Below, one piece after another: positions 17,619 to 25,597 of a stretch of 64,000 nucleotides of DNA. The first letter of the stretch is position 1. Each line of letters begins with the position of its first letter. The stretch is from Buttiauxella warmboldiae (GTDB lineage: Bacteria; Pseudomonadota; Gammaproteobacteria; Enterobacterales; Enterobacteriaceae), in NCBI RefSeq assembly GCF_003818135.1, contig NZ_RPOH01000019.1:1-64000 (forward strand). The letters run 5' to 3'. A program made the position numbers and the translations under genes. The notes beneath the pieces are model-generated. The model worked only from the letters and a program-made list of their open reading frames with translations. It did not search any database and was not told where the DNA came from.

Positions 17619-18350
17619 TCAGGTATTGCGGATCACGCGATTACCGGCCTGGGCCAGATCTTCTGCCACTTTCATCATCTTTACCTGCGCCTCAAAACTG
17701 CGGTTCAGGGCGAGGCTTGAGATCATTTCGCTGATGGCAGAAACGTTGCTGTTTTCCAGATGTTTATTGGCCAGCGTTATCTCTTCGCTGCGTGGCTCAA
17801 TACGGTTGTTGCTTACCAGAAAACCGTTTTTATCTTTGCTGAGCTGGTCTGTCGCCACGTCCACCAGTTTGATACGGTCAACATCCATTAATGCGTTGAT
17901 GTCCCCGTCCTGCGGGACGATGGAGATGGTGCCGTCACCGGCTATGGAAACCTGCGCGAAAGGCGGCAGCACAATCGGCCCGCCTTCGCCCATCACCGGC
18001 TGGCCGTTAATGGTGAGATCGCCATCCGGGCTGACATTGATATGCCCGTTGCGCGTATAGACTTCCCGGCCGCCCAACTGGAGCGCAATCAGGCCATTGC
18101 CAACGATGCCAACATCCAGGTCGCGCCCGGTTTCCTCAAGCGAGCCGGAAGCCATATTCACGCCGCCATTGGCGTTTTGCACCACGTAGCGGGAGTCGTA
18201 GCCGCTGCCCTGTACCTGCGAGGACATGGCTTTATCCAAATCGCCACGAAAGCCGCTGGTGTTCACGTTTGACAGATTATTTGCGTGCACCTGCTGCTGC
18301 ATCAGGCTGCGGCTGGCGCCGCTCATCGCGGTATAAATAAGATGGTCCAT
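17619..18350 (-). CDS. flgF: flagellar proximal rod protein FlgF
   Basis: FlgF (243 aa) is a proximal rod component. The N-terminal DHLIYTAMSGASRSLMQQQV and HANNLSNVNTSGFRGDL, and the C-terminal coil with NSNVSAISEMISSLALNRSF, are family features. Its start shares one base with the flgE stop (both at 18350), so translation is coupled. Confidence 0.94.
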   Translation of the reverse strand: MDHLIYTAMSGASRSLMQQQVHANNLSNVNTSGFRGDLDKAMSSQVQGSGYDSRYVVQNANGGVNMASGSLEETGRDLDVGIVGNGLIALQLGGREVYTRNGHINVSPDGDLTINGQPVMGEGGPIVLPPFAQVSIAGDGTISIVPQDGDINALMDVDRIKLVDVATDQLSKDKNGFLVSNNRIEPRSEEITLANKHLENSNVSAISEMISSLALNRSFEAQVKMMKVAEDLAQAGNRVIRNT

Positions 18351-19570
18351 TACACCGCCTGCATCAACGCGTTCATCATATTGTCGTTGGTGCTGATCAC
18401 CTTGGTATTGGCCTGGTAGTTGCGCTGCGCGCTCATCAACCCCACCAGCTCAGAGGTCAAATCGACGTTTGACTCTTCCAGCGCGTTAGATTTGATATAG
18501 CCCAGCAGGCCGCTGCCCGGTGCGCCAATCAGCGGCGCGCCGGAAGTCCCGGTTTGCGCCCAGGTGGTGCCGTCCTGCGATTGCAGACCGTTCGGGTTGG
18601 CAAAGTTGGCGATAATCAGCTGCCCCTGCAACATGCGCTCGCCGTTGGAGAAGGTGGCATAGACGTTGCCCTTTTCATCCACCTGCTGCCCGGTACGCTC
18701 ACCCGATGCGTAACCGTCGCCCTGGTTGCGGCTGACGGAGAAGTCGGAGCCATACTGGGTGGTGCCGGCATAGCTCATCTCAATAGCTAATGGACTTGCT
18801 CCATTAATCGCAACATTGAGATCGGTCATACCAGCAGGTTTCAGAAGAAGCCCAGAATCACTAAACTCCACCGCTATTTTTGAATCTGCCGGTGCAGTTA
18901 ACTTCTGCCCATCAAGACGCAGGTGAGCCGTCCATTGGTTATCACTATCTTTAACAAAATACTGAGTAAGCGTGTGCTCACGGCCAAGAGAATCGAAGAC
19001 CTGTGTGGTGTAAGTATTGTTGTAAGTTGTTTCGTCTTTCTCATTAAAGTCGATGGCATTACCTTGAGCATCCGTCTTTGGGATCGCTTTTGCGTTGGCA
19101 TCAAAGTTAGCAGTAAAATTAATCTGTTCTGTTGCTCTTGCCGGAATTGAACCGCTTCTGATACTCAGATTGCTGACCGTACCCACCTGCAAATTACCGT
19201 TAGCATCAACCGGGTAACCTTGCATATTCATTCCCAGGTTATTCACCAGGTTGCCGTCTTTATCGGTACCGAAATACCCGGCGCGGGTATAAGAGGTGGT
19301 GCCGGTACTGTCGCGCACCACAAAAAATCCATTCCCTGAAATCGCCAGATCCAGCGAGTTGCTGGAGGAAATAATATTGCCGCCGCGGGTAATACTTTGT
19401 GTTATGCCGGTGACGCCCACGCCCAGAGGCTGGGACTGCGCATAGAGCGCGGAAAACTCGGCGCGCCCGGATTTGTATCCCACCGTACCGGTATTGGCAA
19501 TATTGTTACTGATGGCCCCCAGCTGCTGGCTGATAGCGTTAAGACCTGACGTTGCGATGCTAAAACTCAT
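18350..19570 (-). CDS. flgE: lateral flagellar hook protein FlgE
   Basis: FlgE (406 aa) is the hook subunit. The start ATG at 19570 (MSFSIATSGLNAISQQLGAI) is chosen over an upstream Met inside flgD because it gives the canonical hook N-terminus SNNIANTGTVGYKSGRAEF. The C-terminus has ALEESNVDLTSELVGLMSAQ and the closing coil. The central stretch (about 18780-19160) is more AT-rich than the ends, corresponding to the exposed D2 domain, which varies fast in hooks. It lies 25 bases after flgD. Confidence 0.95.
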   Translation of the reverse strand: MSFSIATSGLNAISQQLGAISNNIANTGTVGYKSGRAEFSALYAQSQPLGVGVTGITQSITRGGNIISSSNSLDLAISGNGFFVVRDSTGTTSYTRAGYFGTDKDGNLVNNLGMNMQGYPVDANGNLQVGTVSNLSIRSGSIPARATEQINFTANFDANAKAIPKTDAQGNAIDFNEKDETTYNNTYTTQVFDSLGREHTLTQYFVKDSDNQWTAHLRLDGQKLTAPADSKIAVEFSDSGLLLKPAGMTDLNVAINGASPLAIEMSYAGTTQYGSDFSVSRNQGDGYASGERTGQQVDEKGNVYATFSNGERMLQGQLIIANFANPNGLQSQDGTTWAQTGTSGAPLIGAPGSGLLGYIKSNALEESNVDLTSELVGLMSAQRNYQANTKVISTNDNMMNALMQAV

Positions 19571-19595
19571 GATTTCATCCTGATGACAAAAGTTG

Positions 19596-20276
19596 TTACG
19601 CCCGGCGGCTGCCGGAAGCCTGTCCACCAAACTGACTGATGCTGCTGTACGGGACTTCTCCAAGTCCGGCAATTTTCAGCATCGTGACGCCGCCTTTTAG
19701 CGGAATACGCACGTTGCTTACCGTGCCGCCAATTTCCAGTGGAATTGACTGCTCGGCAGTATCGGTCACGGCACTTAATGTGTACTTCCCTTCCGGTAAA
19801 CCCAGCTTTTTGGCATCCAGCGTGAAGTCTACCAGGCCTGCCTGCTGGCGGCCGAGTTCAATCTTATGTTCGGTTCCGGTGGCGTCTTTCACCTGCACCG
19901 TAACCGATGCAGCGGGGTGCTCAAGCGTTAAACGGCCGTTGAGCACTGAATCGCCCTGCAGCTCCACGCGATCGGTTTGCACCATCACGTTCTGCCCCAC
20001 CAGGTTGGCCGTGGTCAGCGTCTGCAGGTTATCCATCATGATGCTGCTGTTTTGCATCAGGCTGGCGACCTTCTCCATCGATTGCACCTGGGAGAGCTGC
20101 GCCAACTGCCCGACATACTCCGTGCCGTCGGTTGGATTGAGCGGGTCCTGGTTTTGTACCTGGGCTACCAGCAGCTTCAGGAACATATCGTTCATACCCG
20201 AGGCGGACTGCGCGTTAGGGGAAACAGAACTTCCGGCGCTTTGCTGGGAGTAAGTTGACGTATCCATCACATTCAT
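19596..20276 (-). CDS. flgD: flagellar hook-assembly scaffold FlgD
   Basis: FlgD (226 aa) caps the growing hook. The N-terminal half has NDMFLKLLVAQVQNQDPLNP and the TEYVGQLAQLSQVQSMEKV stretch, both diagnostic. The C-terminal part is a tudor/FnIII-like domain. It starts 3 bases after the flgC stop. The start could also be the Met four codons in. Confidence 0.94.
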   Translation of the reverse strand: MNVMDTSTYSQQSAGSSVSPNAQSASGMNDMFLKLLVAQVQNQDPLNPTDGTEYVGQLAQLSQVQSMEKVASLMQNSSIMMDNLQTLTTANLVGQNVMVQTDRVELQGDSVLNGRLTLEHPAASVTVQVKDATGTEHKIELGRQQAGLVDFTLDAKKLGLPEGKYTLSAVTDTAEQSIPLEIGGTVSNVRIPLKGGVTMLKIAGLGEVPYSSISQFGGQASGSRRA

Positions 20277-20279
20277 AAA

Positions 20280-20705
20280 TTACCCCTCACCGAGACGCAG
20301 CAAACTTTGCTGCATACTTTTAACGCTGCTAAGCACTTCAGCACTGGTTTCAAAGCCGCGAGAGGCGGACATCATGTCGGCCATCTCCTCCACCACATTA
20401 ATGTCCGGGTAATAAACGTAGCCCTGGCCGTTGGCCATCGGGTGATGCGGCTCATAGCGGGAAACCGCCTGGCCGGTTTCCACCACGTCCATAATCTGCA
20501 CGCGGGCGCCGGCAAAGGCGTTATTCCCGGCAAGCTGGCTATTCTGGTAGATGGATGCAAAGACCGGGCGACGTGCTTTGTACACCGTCTCTTCGCTGGC
20601 CGATGCGGCATCGGCGTTGGCCATATTACTGGCGATGGTGTTCAGCCGGACGGTTTGCGCCGTCATCGCTGAGCTGGAAATTCGATAAATGTCCGTAAAA
20701 GCCAT
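20280..20705 (-). CDS. flgC: flagellar proximal rod protein FlgC
   Basis: FlgC (141 aa) is a proximal rod subunit. The N-terminus FTDIYRISSSAMTAQTVRLN followed by TIASNMANADAASA is the rod motif, and NVVEEMADMMSASRGFETSA closes the C-terminal helix. Length is normal. It lies 18 bases after the flgB stop. Confidence 0.95.
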   Translation of the reverse strand: MAFTDIYRISSSAMTAQTVRLNTIASNMANADAASASEETVYKARRPVFASIYQNSQLAGNNAFAGARVQIMDVVETGQAVSRYEPHHPMANGQGYVYYPDINVVEEMADMMSASRGFETSAEVLSSVKSMQQSLLRLGEG

Positions 20706-20723
20706 ACTTTCTTCCTGAACGAA

Positions 20724-21074
20724 TTATTTGCCTTCGATGGCAGCCCGCAATCCCGAAAACTTCAGCTTCAGGAATGTCAGGCTCATTTGGTAATCCATGC
20801 TGTTTTTGGCGAATGCAGCCTGCTCCACATCCAGCGCCACCGTATTACCGTCCGCAGACGGTTGATAAGGCAGGCGATATTTCACCTCTGTGCCGCTCCC
20901 CGGAAACAACGACTGCTTTGCACGTTGCATCTGCGCGGCAAAATCAATATCTTTAGCCTTAAAATTCGGGGTATCCACATTGGCAAGGTTGGTGGATAAC
21001 AGCTCGGCCCTGGTCAGTCGGAGCTGTAATGCCTGGGGATGAACGCCCAACGCCTTGTCAAAACTAATGCTCAC
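20724..21074 (-). CDS. flgB: flagellar proximal rod protein FlgB
   Basis: FlgB (116 aa) is the first rod gene. I place the start at GTG 21074 (VSISFDKALGVHPQALQLRL) because AAAGGAG stands five bases upstream; an upstream in-frame Met would run into the promoter region. NLANVDTPNFKAKDIDF is the family motif and the C-terminus ends LTFLKLKFSGLRAAIEGK. It heads the flgBCDEFGHIJKL-lafW operon behind a sigma-54 promoter. Confidence 0.92.
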   Translation of the reverse strand: MSISFDKALGVHPQALQLRLTRAELLSTNLANVDTPNFKAKDIDFAAQMQRAKQSLFPGSGTEVKYRLPYQPSADGNTVALDVEQAAFAKNSMDYQMSLTFLKLKFSGLRAAIEGK

Positions 21075-21145
21075 TGTCACTCCTTTACAGTCTTGCTTCC
21101 TCTCTGTACGCCCGGCACAGATTTCTCGAAGAGGAATCATTTAAT

Positions 21146-21161
21146 AGCAATTTTCATGCCA
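21146..21161 (-). promoter_or_regulatory. sigma-54 (RpoN) promoter of the flgB operon
   Basis: Minus-strand TGGCAT-GAAAA-TTGCT fits the -24/-12 consensus with GG and GC ten bases apart, 72 bases before the flgB start. The ten-base core TTGCTATTAA recurs at the fliD promoter (8369-8384), so both operons probably respond to LafK. Confidence 0.87.
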
Positions 21162-21210
21162 TGTTTATAACAACATGATTTTCCAACATATAGCACACAG
21201 AGACACACCT

Positions 21211-21945
21211 ATGAGGAAGAACCACTTCCCCCTGCTGGTTATCGGGCTAAGCATCGTCAGCGGCACGGCACACGGCGCCGTACCCAGCGCCGCCGCTCAG
21301 ATTGAGCAAGCCGCCAGCAAAGCCGCACAAGCGGAAATCCGCACCATGGCGCGCGGCCAGGGCTGGGGCAAATATGGCGTACAGCCTGAAACCGTTCTGC
21401 CGCCGGAAGCCACCGCGCTGCCGCAGTGCCCGAAAACCCCGGTTGCCACTCCAACGCCTGGCAGCAAGCGTATGTTGTACCGCCTGCGCTATGACATCAT
21501 ATGCCCGGGCGAACAGGGCTGGGCGCTGACCGTTGCGGTCAAAACGGCGGTGAATCTGCCGGTGGTGGTTGCCATGCATACGCTGGAACGGGGGCGCGTG
21601 ATTGACAGCCAGGATGTGGTGCTCAAGGTTCAGGATATCGCACCGTTAAACGGCCTGTTCCTGACCAACCCGCAGGATGCGGCCGGGCAGACGGTGAAGC
21701 GGCGTATTAACGCCTCACAAATTGTCACTCCGGCCCTGCTGGAGCAGCCTGTAATGGTGGAGCGCGGGCAGAATGTTTTAATCACCGCGCGGCTGGAAGG
21801 CATTGAGGCCAGCACCAGCGGGGAAGCGATAAAGCAGGGGCGAAAAGGGGAAGTTATTCGGGTGCGCAATACCAGCAGCCAGCGTATTGTCGATGCGGTC
21901 GTTGTCTCTCCGGGAGTGGTGCGCATCATCGCCCCGGCAAGATAA
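21211..21945 (+). CDS. flgA: flagellar P-ring assembly chaperone FlgA
   Basis: FlgA (244 aa from ATG 21211) is a periplasmic chaperone for FlgI. The chosen start gives a clean signal peptide (RKNHFPLLVIGLSIVSGTAHGA). The SAF-like C-terminal domain shows VMVERGQNVLITARLEGIEA, GEAIKQGRKGEVIRVRN and the QRIVDAVVVSPGVVR end, all typical. It is divergent from flgB, with 136 bases between them. Confidence 0.92.
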   Translation: MRKNHFPLLVIGLSIVSGTAHGAVPSAAAQIEQAASKAAQAEIRTMARGQGWGKYGVQPETVLPPEATALPQCPKTPVATPTPGSKRMLYRLRYDIICPGEQGWALTVAVKTAVNLPVVVAMHTLERGRVIDSQDVVLKVQDIAPLNGLFLTNPQDAAGQTVKRRINASQIVTPALLEQPVMVERGQNVLITARLEGIEASTSGEAIKQGRKGEVIRVRNTSSQRIVDAVVVSPGVVRIIAPAR

Positions 21946-21967
21946 ACGCTATTTTTCTCACGGCGAT

Positions 21968-21995
21968 TAAAGTTTGCTGCCCTTGACGCCGCTTT
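21968..21995 (+). promoter_or_regulatory. sigma-28-like promoter of flgM
   Basis: TAAAGTTT is identical to the sigma-28 -35 consensus and is followed after 12 bases by GCCGCTTT, which keeps the GCCG core of the -10 element (GCCGATAA). It lies 55 bases before the flgM start. It would place flgMN under LafS control, the usual feedback. Confidence 0.7.
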
Positions 21996-22050
21996 ACAGT
22001 GATACAAGCAAATGCTTACAGACGATTTCTGGTTTAACTCGGGAGAGAAT

Positions 22051-22326
22051 ATGAAAATTAATCAACACCACTACTCGCCAATCCAGCCGACGCAGACCAG
22101 CAGCGCGACCAAAGAGATCGGCGAAACAAAATCCACGGCGCCTTTGCGCAGCAGCCCTGTTGCCGCCATTGACCCGGTGTTGGGCGATGCGCAGAAAGCA
22201 TTACAAAACCTGCCAGAGATCGATATGGCGCGGGTAGCGGAAATGAAGCAGGCGCTTAGCAACGGTCAGCTGCACGTCAATCTTGATGACCTGACGCTCT
22301 CAATTCAGAAATACTTTCAGCGGTAA
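22051..22326 (+). CDS. flgM: anti-sigma-28 factor FlgM
   Basis: FlgM (91 aa) binds sigma-28 until it is exported through the finished hook. ATG 22051 is preceded by GGGAGAG; an upstream Met in frame has no such site. The disordered N-terminus (Thr/Ser/Gln-rich) and C-terminal helices with IDMARVAEMKQALSNGQLHV and the ending LTLSIQKYFQR match the family. Its presumed partner is LafS. It overlaps flgN by one base. Confidence 0.9.
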   Translation: MKINQHHYSPIQPTQTSSATKEIGETKSTAPLRSSPVAAIDPVLGDAQKALQNLPEIDMARVAEMKQALSNGQLHVNLDDLTLSIQKYFQR

Positions 22327-22766
22327 TGATTATGCAAACAGCAGGCCAACGGATGACCGCTTTGTTGCAGGATATGGTGCAGGACAGGCAGCGCTATATC
22401 TCGCTTAAAAATTTGCTCGAAGAACAGCGCACGCTATTGCTGGAGCGCGATAGTGAACAGCTGGAAAAAATGAGTAAGCAATTGCTTGAAATTTATAACT
22501 TATTATCAGAAAGCGCAGAACGCAGAACATCAACGTTATTATCTCTGGGTGTAACAGCAAGTGTTGAAGGGCTTAATAAATTATTTAGTCATCTGGATGA
22601 AGATAAAAAAGATAAAATATCTGTTCTGCTGCAAGATATTCAGCACCAGGCCAAAACATGTCAGCTCCTGAATGAAAGAAATGGTATGGTGCTACAAATG
22701 CAAGCAGATATCATCGCTAATCTAGTCAATAATAGTGAAGCAGGCAGCGGAATTTATCATCCATAA
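22326..22766 (+). CDS. flgN: FlgK/FlgL export chaperone FlgN
   Basis: A helical 146-residue protein that follows flgM with a one-base overlap, the standard place of FlgN, the chaperone of FlgK and FlgL. It is rich in Leu, Gln and Glu (SLKNLLEEQRTLLLERDSEQ) and has no membrane segment. The base composition becomes AT-rich in the last third, near the junction with the modification island. Confidence 0.85.
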   Translation: MIMQTAGQRMTALLQDMVQDRQRYISLKNLLEEQRTLLLERDSEQLEKMSKQLLEIYNLLSESAERRTSTLLSLGVTASVEGLNKLFSHLDEDKKDKISVLLQDIQHQAKTCQLLNERNGMVLQMQADIIANLVNNSEAGSGIYHP

Positions 22767-23251
22767 AAATAAAACACATCTCCTCCTATAAATAATTTTA
22801 TTTAACTGCCACTATCAGAACGTAATCGCTCAGATGTTCACCGAACCCGATAATAAATCAGACATTAGCCAGAGAGAGATTGAATTAGGGATTCAGTATG
22901 ATGATACATAAATTTCATACTAAAAAACACCGATGATAATATTGCATATTTTTAATATCTAAGCATCTTATTTTTCAGTGTATTACGGATATCAGGACTT
23001 CCAAGATTAATAGATTATGTGTAAAACGTAAAAAGGCATAGAGTTGATCTGACGATAACCATATTTAATATATGGCCGAGTATTACCTCCCTGGAACGCT
23101 AAATTAAATTAGGGAAGTCACAGAGCGCTTATTTAATAAAACAGAAGCTGCTCATTAATTTTTGAACGATCTGCCGTTGGAAGAATGCCGAGTAATGACT
23201 AAGGACTCGGCATTTAAAATTACAAATCCGTTAATTAATTGCAAAGAAAAC
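22767..23251. other. gene-free AT-rich junction between flgN and the modification island
   Basis: About 485 bases between convergent genes. It holds no ORF above 30 codons that I would trust; one 25-codon ORF starts at 22833. The only clear structure is the inverted repeat at 23184-23214. It may be the scar of successive insertions. Confidence 0.6.
23184..23214. repeat. 9-bp inverted repeat with 13-base spacer
   Basis: AATGCCGAG and CTCGGCATT are perfect complements. Neither strand has a proper T run after it, so it is a poor intrinsic terminator. It lies 38 bases beyond the stop of the first methyltransferase gene and may still act as an mRNA 3' stabiliser. Confidence 0.5.
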
Positions 23252-23917
23252 TCAACGATAGACTACAGGAACAACATCCATGAGCCTCTCGGCATCAACG
23301 CGCAGCGGGTGATCTTTCACTGATGAACCATAGACATACGGTTGATAAATATCAGAAATATTCTTTGAGCTATAATACTCCCATATTGAGAAACACGCTT
23401 CATAGCGGTCATAATAATCCATGCCAGGCGCCCTAACATGAAAATCCTCAGCAGGGTCTGGAGCAGCGTATTCAACTGTTTTATCACATACAATAGGTAC
23501 CGGTAAGATAGCAATTCCACCAGGCTTTAGTATTCGGTGTATTTCTGAAATTGCTTTCATATCATCCTGAATATGTTCTAAAACATGTGAAGCAAAAATA
23601 AAGTCAAACTGCTGATCAGCAAATGGCAAATCCTGAATGTCAACCTTAAAGTCCACCCCTTCCATCTCTATATCAGCCGTTTTGTATTCCCCGAAAATAT
23701 TGGAGAACCATGTCCGAAATGCGGACTCTGGAGCAAAATGCAGTGCTTTCATTTCAGAAGTTTTTTTATCTGCCAGAACGTGTTGTAAAATCATAAATTG
23801 TAATCGGTGCCTTTCCAGACTAGAACACCGAGGACAAAGCGCATACTGGCGATTACGGAATGTTAGAAATGAACCTTTAAAACTGCACAATGGGCAGTGA
23901 TACTGATTAATACTCAT
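23252..23917 (-). CDS. class I SAM-dependent methyltransferase with N-terminal zinc ribbon
   Basis: This 221-residue product has two CxxC pairs at the N-terminus (YHCPLCSFKG and YALCPRCSSLERHR), a likely zinc ribbon. A Methyltransf_11-type domain follows. The late motifs are clear (FDFIFASHVLEHIQDDM; EIHRILKPGGIAILPVP), while the glycine-rich motif I is replaced by ALHFAPESAF, a pattern seen in this subgroup. It is the last gene of the minus-strand island downstream of fliJ. The substrate is probably a sugar or an amino acid on flagellin; that is inferred from position. Confidence 0.75.
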   Translation of the reverse strand: MSINQYHCPLCSFKGSFLTFRNRQYALCPRCSSLERHRLQFMILQHVLADKKTSEMKALHFAPESAFRTWFSNIFGEYKTADIEMEGVDFKVDIQDLPFADQQFDFIFASHVLEHIQDDMKAISEIHRILKPGGIAILPVPIVCDKTVEYAAPDPAEDFHVRAPGMDYYDRYEACFSIWEYYSSKNISDIYQPYVYGSSVKDHPLRVDAERLMDVVPVVYR

Positions 23918-24134
23918 GAATATTCACTCTCCGTTCTTATAATCATTAATATTAAACATTTCATAATATAAAATTTATCATTTACACAGTTATGTTTAAG
24001 ATCGAAAAAAATTAAATCAATATCAACAAAGCAACATTTATCATCAAAAGATGCAAACAATAAAATTAAGAATTAATTTTCATTCAGCAACTGGACATAT
24101 AATCATGATTTCGACTCCGTACTGAATACTTTTT

Positions 24135-24803
24135 CTATGAAATTTTTCTGATGGCAAAACTTTGATTTTCGATTGTCTCTGCTGTTATGAAAATCAATTC
24201 CCAGCCAAAAGTAACGCAAAACTGATGAACGGCTTCGATGACACCGTAACGATACCATTTTATAAAATTACCCATAGTGTAATCATGTCCAGAAATTATC
24301 CCCCCCACTTTCAGTTTTGGAGCATACAAGCAAAGTTCCCGAATGGTAGTTTCATAAGAATGGTCAGTGTCAATATAAATCCAGTCTAGAGATTGATCGG
24401 CAAAATCGCTGGCCATCTCAATGGATAGACCCCGTTTTATTTCCACACAGCCTGAGTCAAGTTGCTCTCTGAATTTATCGGTAACCTGGTTAAAAAGACC
24501 ATCATGATAACGTTGGGTATGCCATGCATCGACCAGATAAAGTTTACTCGGCGTACAAATACGAAGTATTTTATCGCTAAACGCTCCCGAATCGACACCT
24601 ATTTCGGCAACGACTGCATTTTTAGGCATATTTTCAAGCAACGTTTCACGATCTAACAGAAGCTGGCAATTTGCAATATTGCTCTGCTCTAGCTTTATTT
24701 TTGGCATCAATTTCTCATATTGCTCTTTTTGCTTATGAGCCATTTCCATATACTGTTCAATAATGGAATTAATTAATCGCTGGTTGTCTATGGTCAAAGT
24801 CAT
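24135..24803 (-). CDS. class I SAM-dependent methyltransferase (Methyltransf_24-like)
   Basis: A 222-residue protein. Motif I is AEIGVDSGAFSDKIL, followed by LYLVDAW and WIYIDTDHSYETTIREL, with a later GGIISGHDY. This set is typical of Methyltransf_24/TylF-like sugar O-methyltransferases, which bind a metal through His/Asp residues. The gene stands apart from its neighbours by 138-217 bases of AT-rich DNA. A role in methylating a flagellin glycan is inferred from the island context. Confidence 0.75.
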   Translation of the reverse strand: MTLTIDNQRLINSIIEQYMEMAHKQKEQYEKLMPKIKLEQSNIANCQLLLDRETLLENMPKNAVVAEIGVDSGAFSDKILRICTPSKLYLVDAWHTQRYHDGLFNQVTDKFREQLDSGCVEIKRGLSIEMASDFADQSLDWIYIDTDHSYETTIRELCLYAPKLKVGGIISGHDYTMGNFIKWYRYGVIEAVHQFCVTFGWELIFITAETIENQSFAIRKIS

Positions 24804-24942
24804 TATTTCCTATTTAGAAATCAAGAATACATAATGGATAGTAACTGGCTTCATTGAAAACTGATATTTATCAATGAAAACTGCATGCTAAATAAACTCC
24901 AGAGCTAGGCAGGGTTAGTTTTTTAATTACCATTTTATCTGC

Positions 24943-25581
24943 CTATTCATGCATCCGACTAAAAATATAAAAATCTGCAAATGATGTATTACTTTGATCA
25001 TTAATGTCAAAGGGATACTTGTTAGGGATTAGATTATGAAAACCCCACTTATCGGCCATATTGCTGATTATCCAATCAGTAAATTTACGGTGACGAACAT
25101 GTTTAACATGTCCTCCGAGCAACAGGTTCAGTTGTTCGTCGTTGGAACTGTAAATAATAACAAATCGTTTTGCTGCACAGAATAATGTTTCCATATATCT
25201 TTCGAAGACATTTTCTTCAATAAGATGATAAAGAACATCAAGTGAAAGAGTTAATTCAGCTTGTTGTCCATTCCACTGATTGACCGAATAGAAGCTTTTT
25301 GTCGAATCGCTAGCGAATCGGTTGTTACACCGCTGCAAAGCATGTTCGGAAACGTCAAAACCTGTATAACAAGGATAGCGAGAGAGCGACAATTGGTTAC
25401 CATCACCACAGCCAAATTCCATTACTGATTGAATATTCTCTTCAGCAACAAAATGATTAATTATTTCTGCTTTAAAATCAGCAAGGCAACCGTATGAACC
25501 TGCACCTGAGTTTCCTTGTAACCGATAACGATCGTCCCAATACTGTGCCGAGTGTTCAAAAGTTAATGTAGCATTTGTCAT
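24943..25581 (-). CDS. class I SAM-dependent methyltransferase
   Basis: A 212-residue methyltransferase with motif I VMEFGCGDGNQLSLSRY, an acidic residue in YTGFDVSEHA, and LTLSLDVLYHLIEENVFERY, in line with methylases acting on sugars or small molecules. It is 16 bases downstream of the GT4-GT2 gene in the same orientation, so the two are probably co-transcribed and may act on the same glycan. Confidence 0.75.
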   Translation of the reverse strand: MTNATLTFEHSAQYWDDRYRLQGNSGAGSYGCLADFKAEIINHFVAEENIQSVMEFGCGDGNQLSLSRYPCYTGFDVSEHALQRCNNRFASDSTKSFYSVNQWNGQQAELTLSLDVLYHLIEENVFERYMETLFCAAKRFVIIYSSNDEQLNLLLGGHVKHVRHRKFTDWIISNMADKWGFHNLIPNKYPFDINDQSNTSFADFYIFSRMHE

Positions 25582-25597
25582 TGCTTATTCCAATAAT

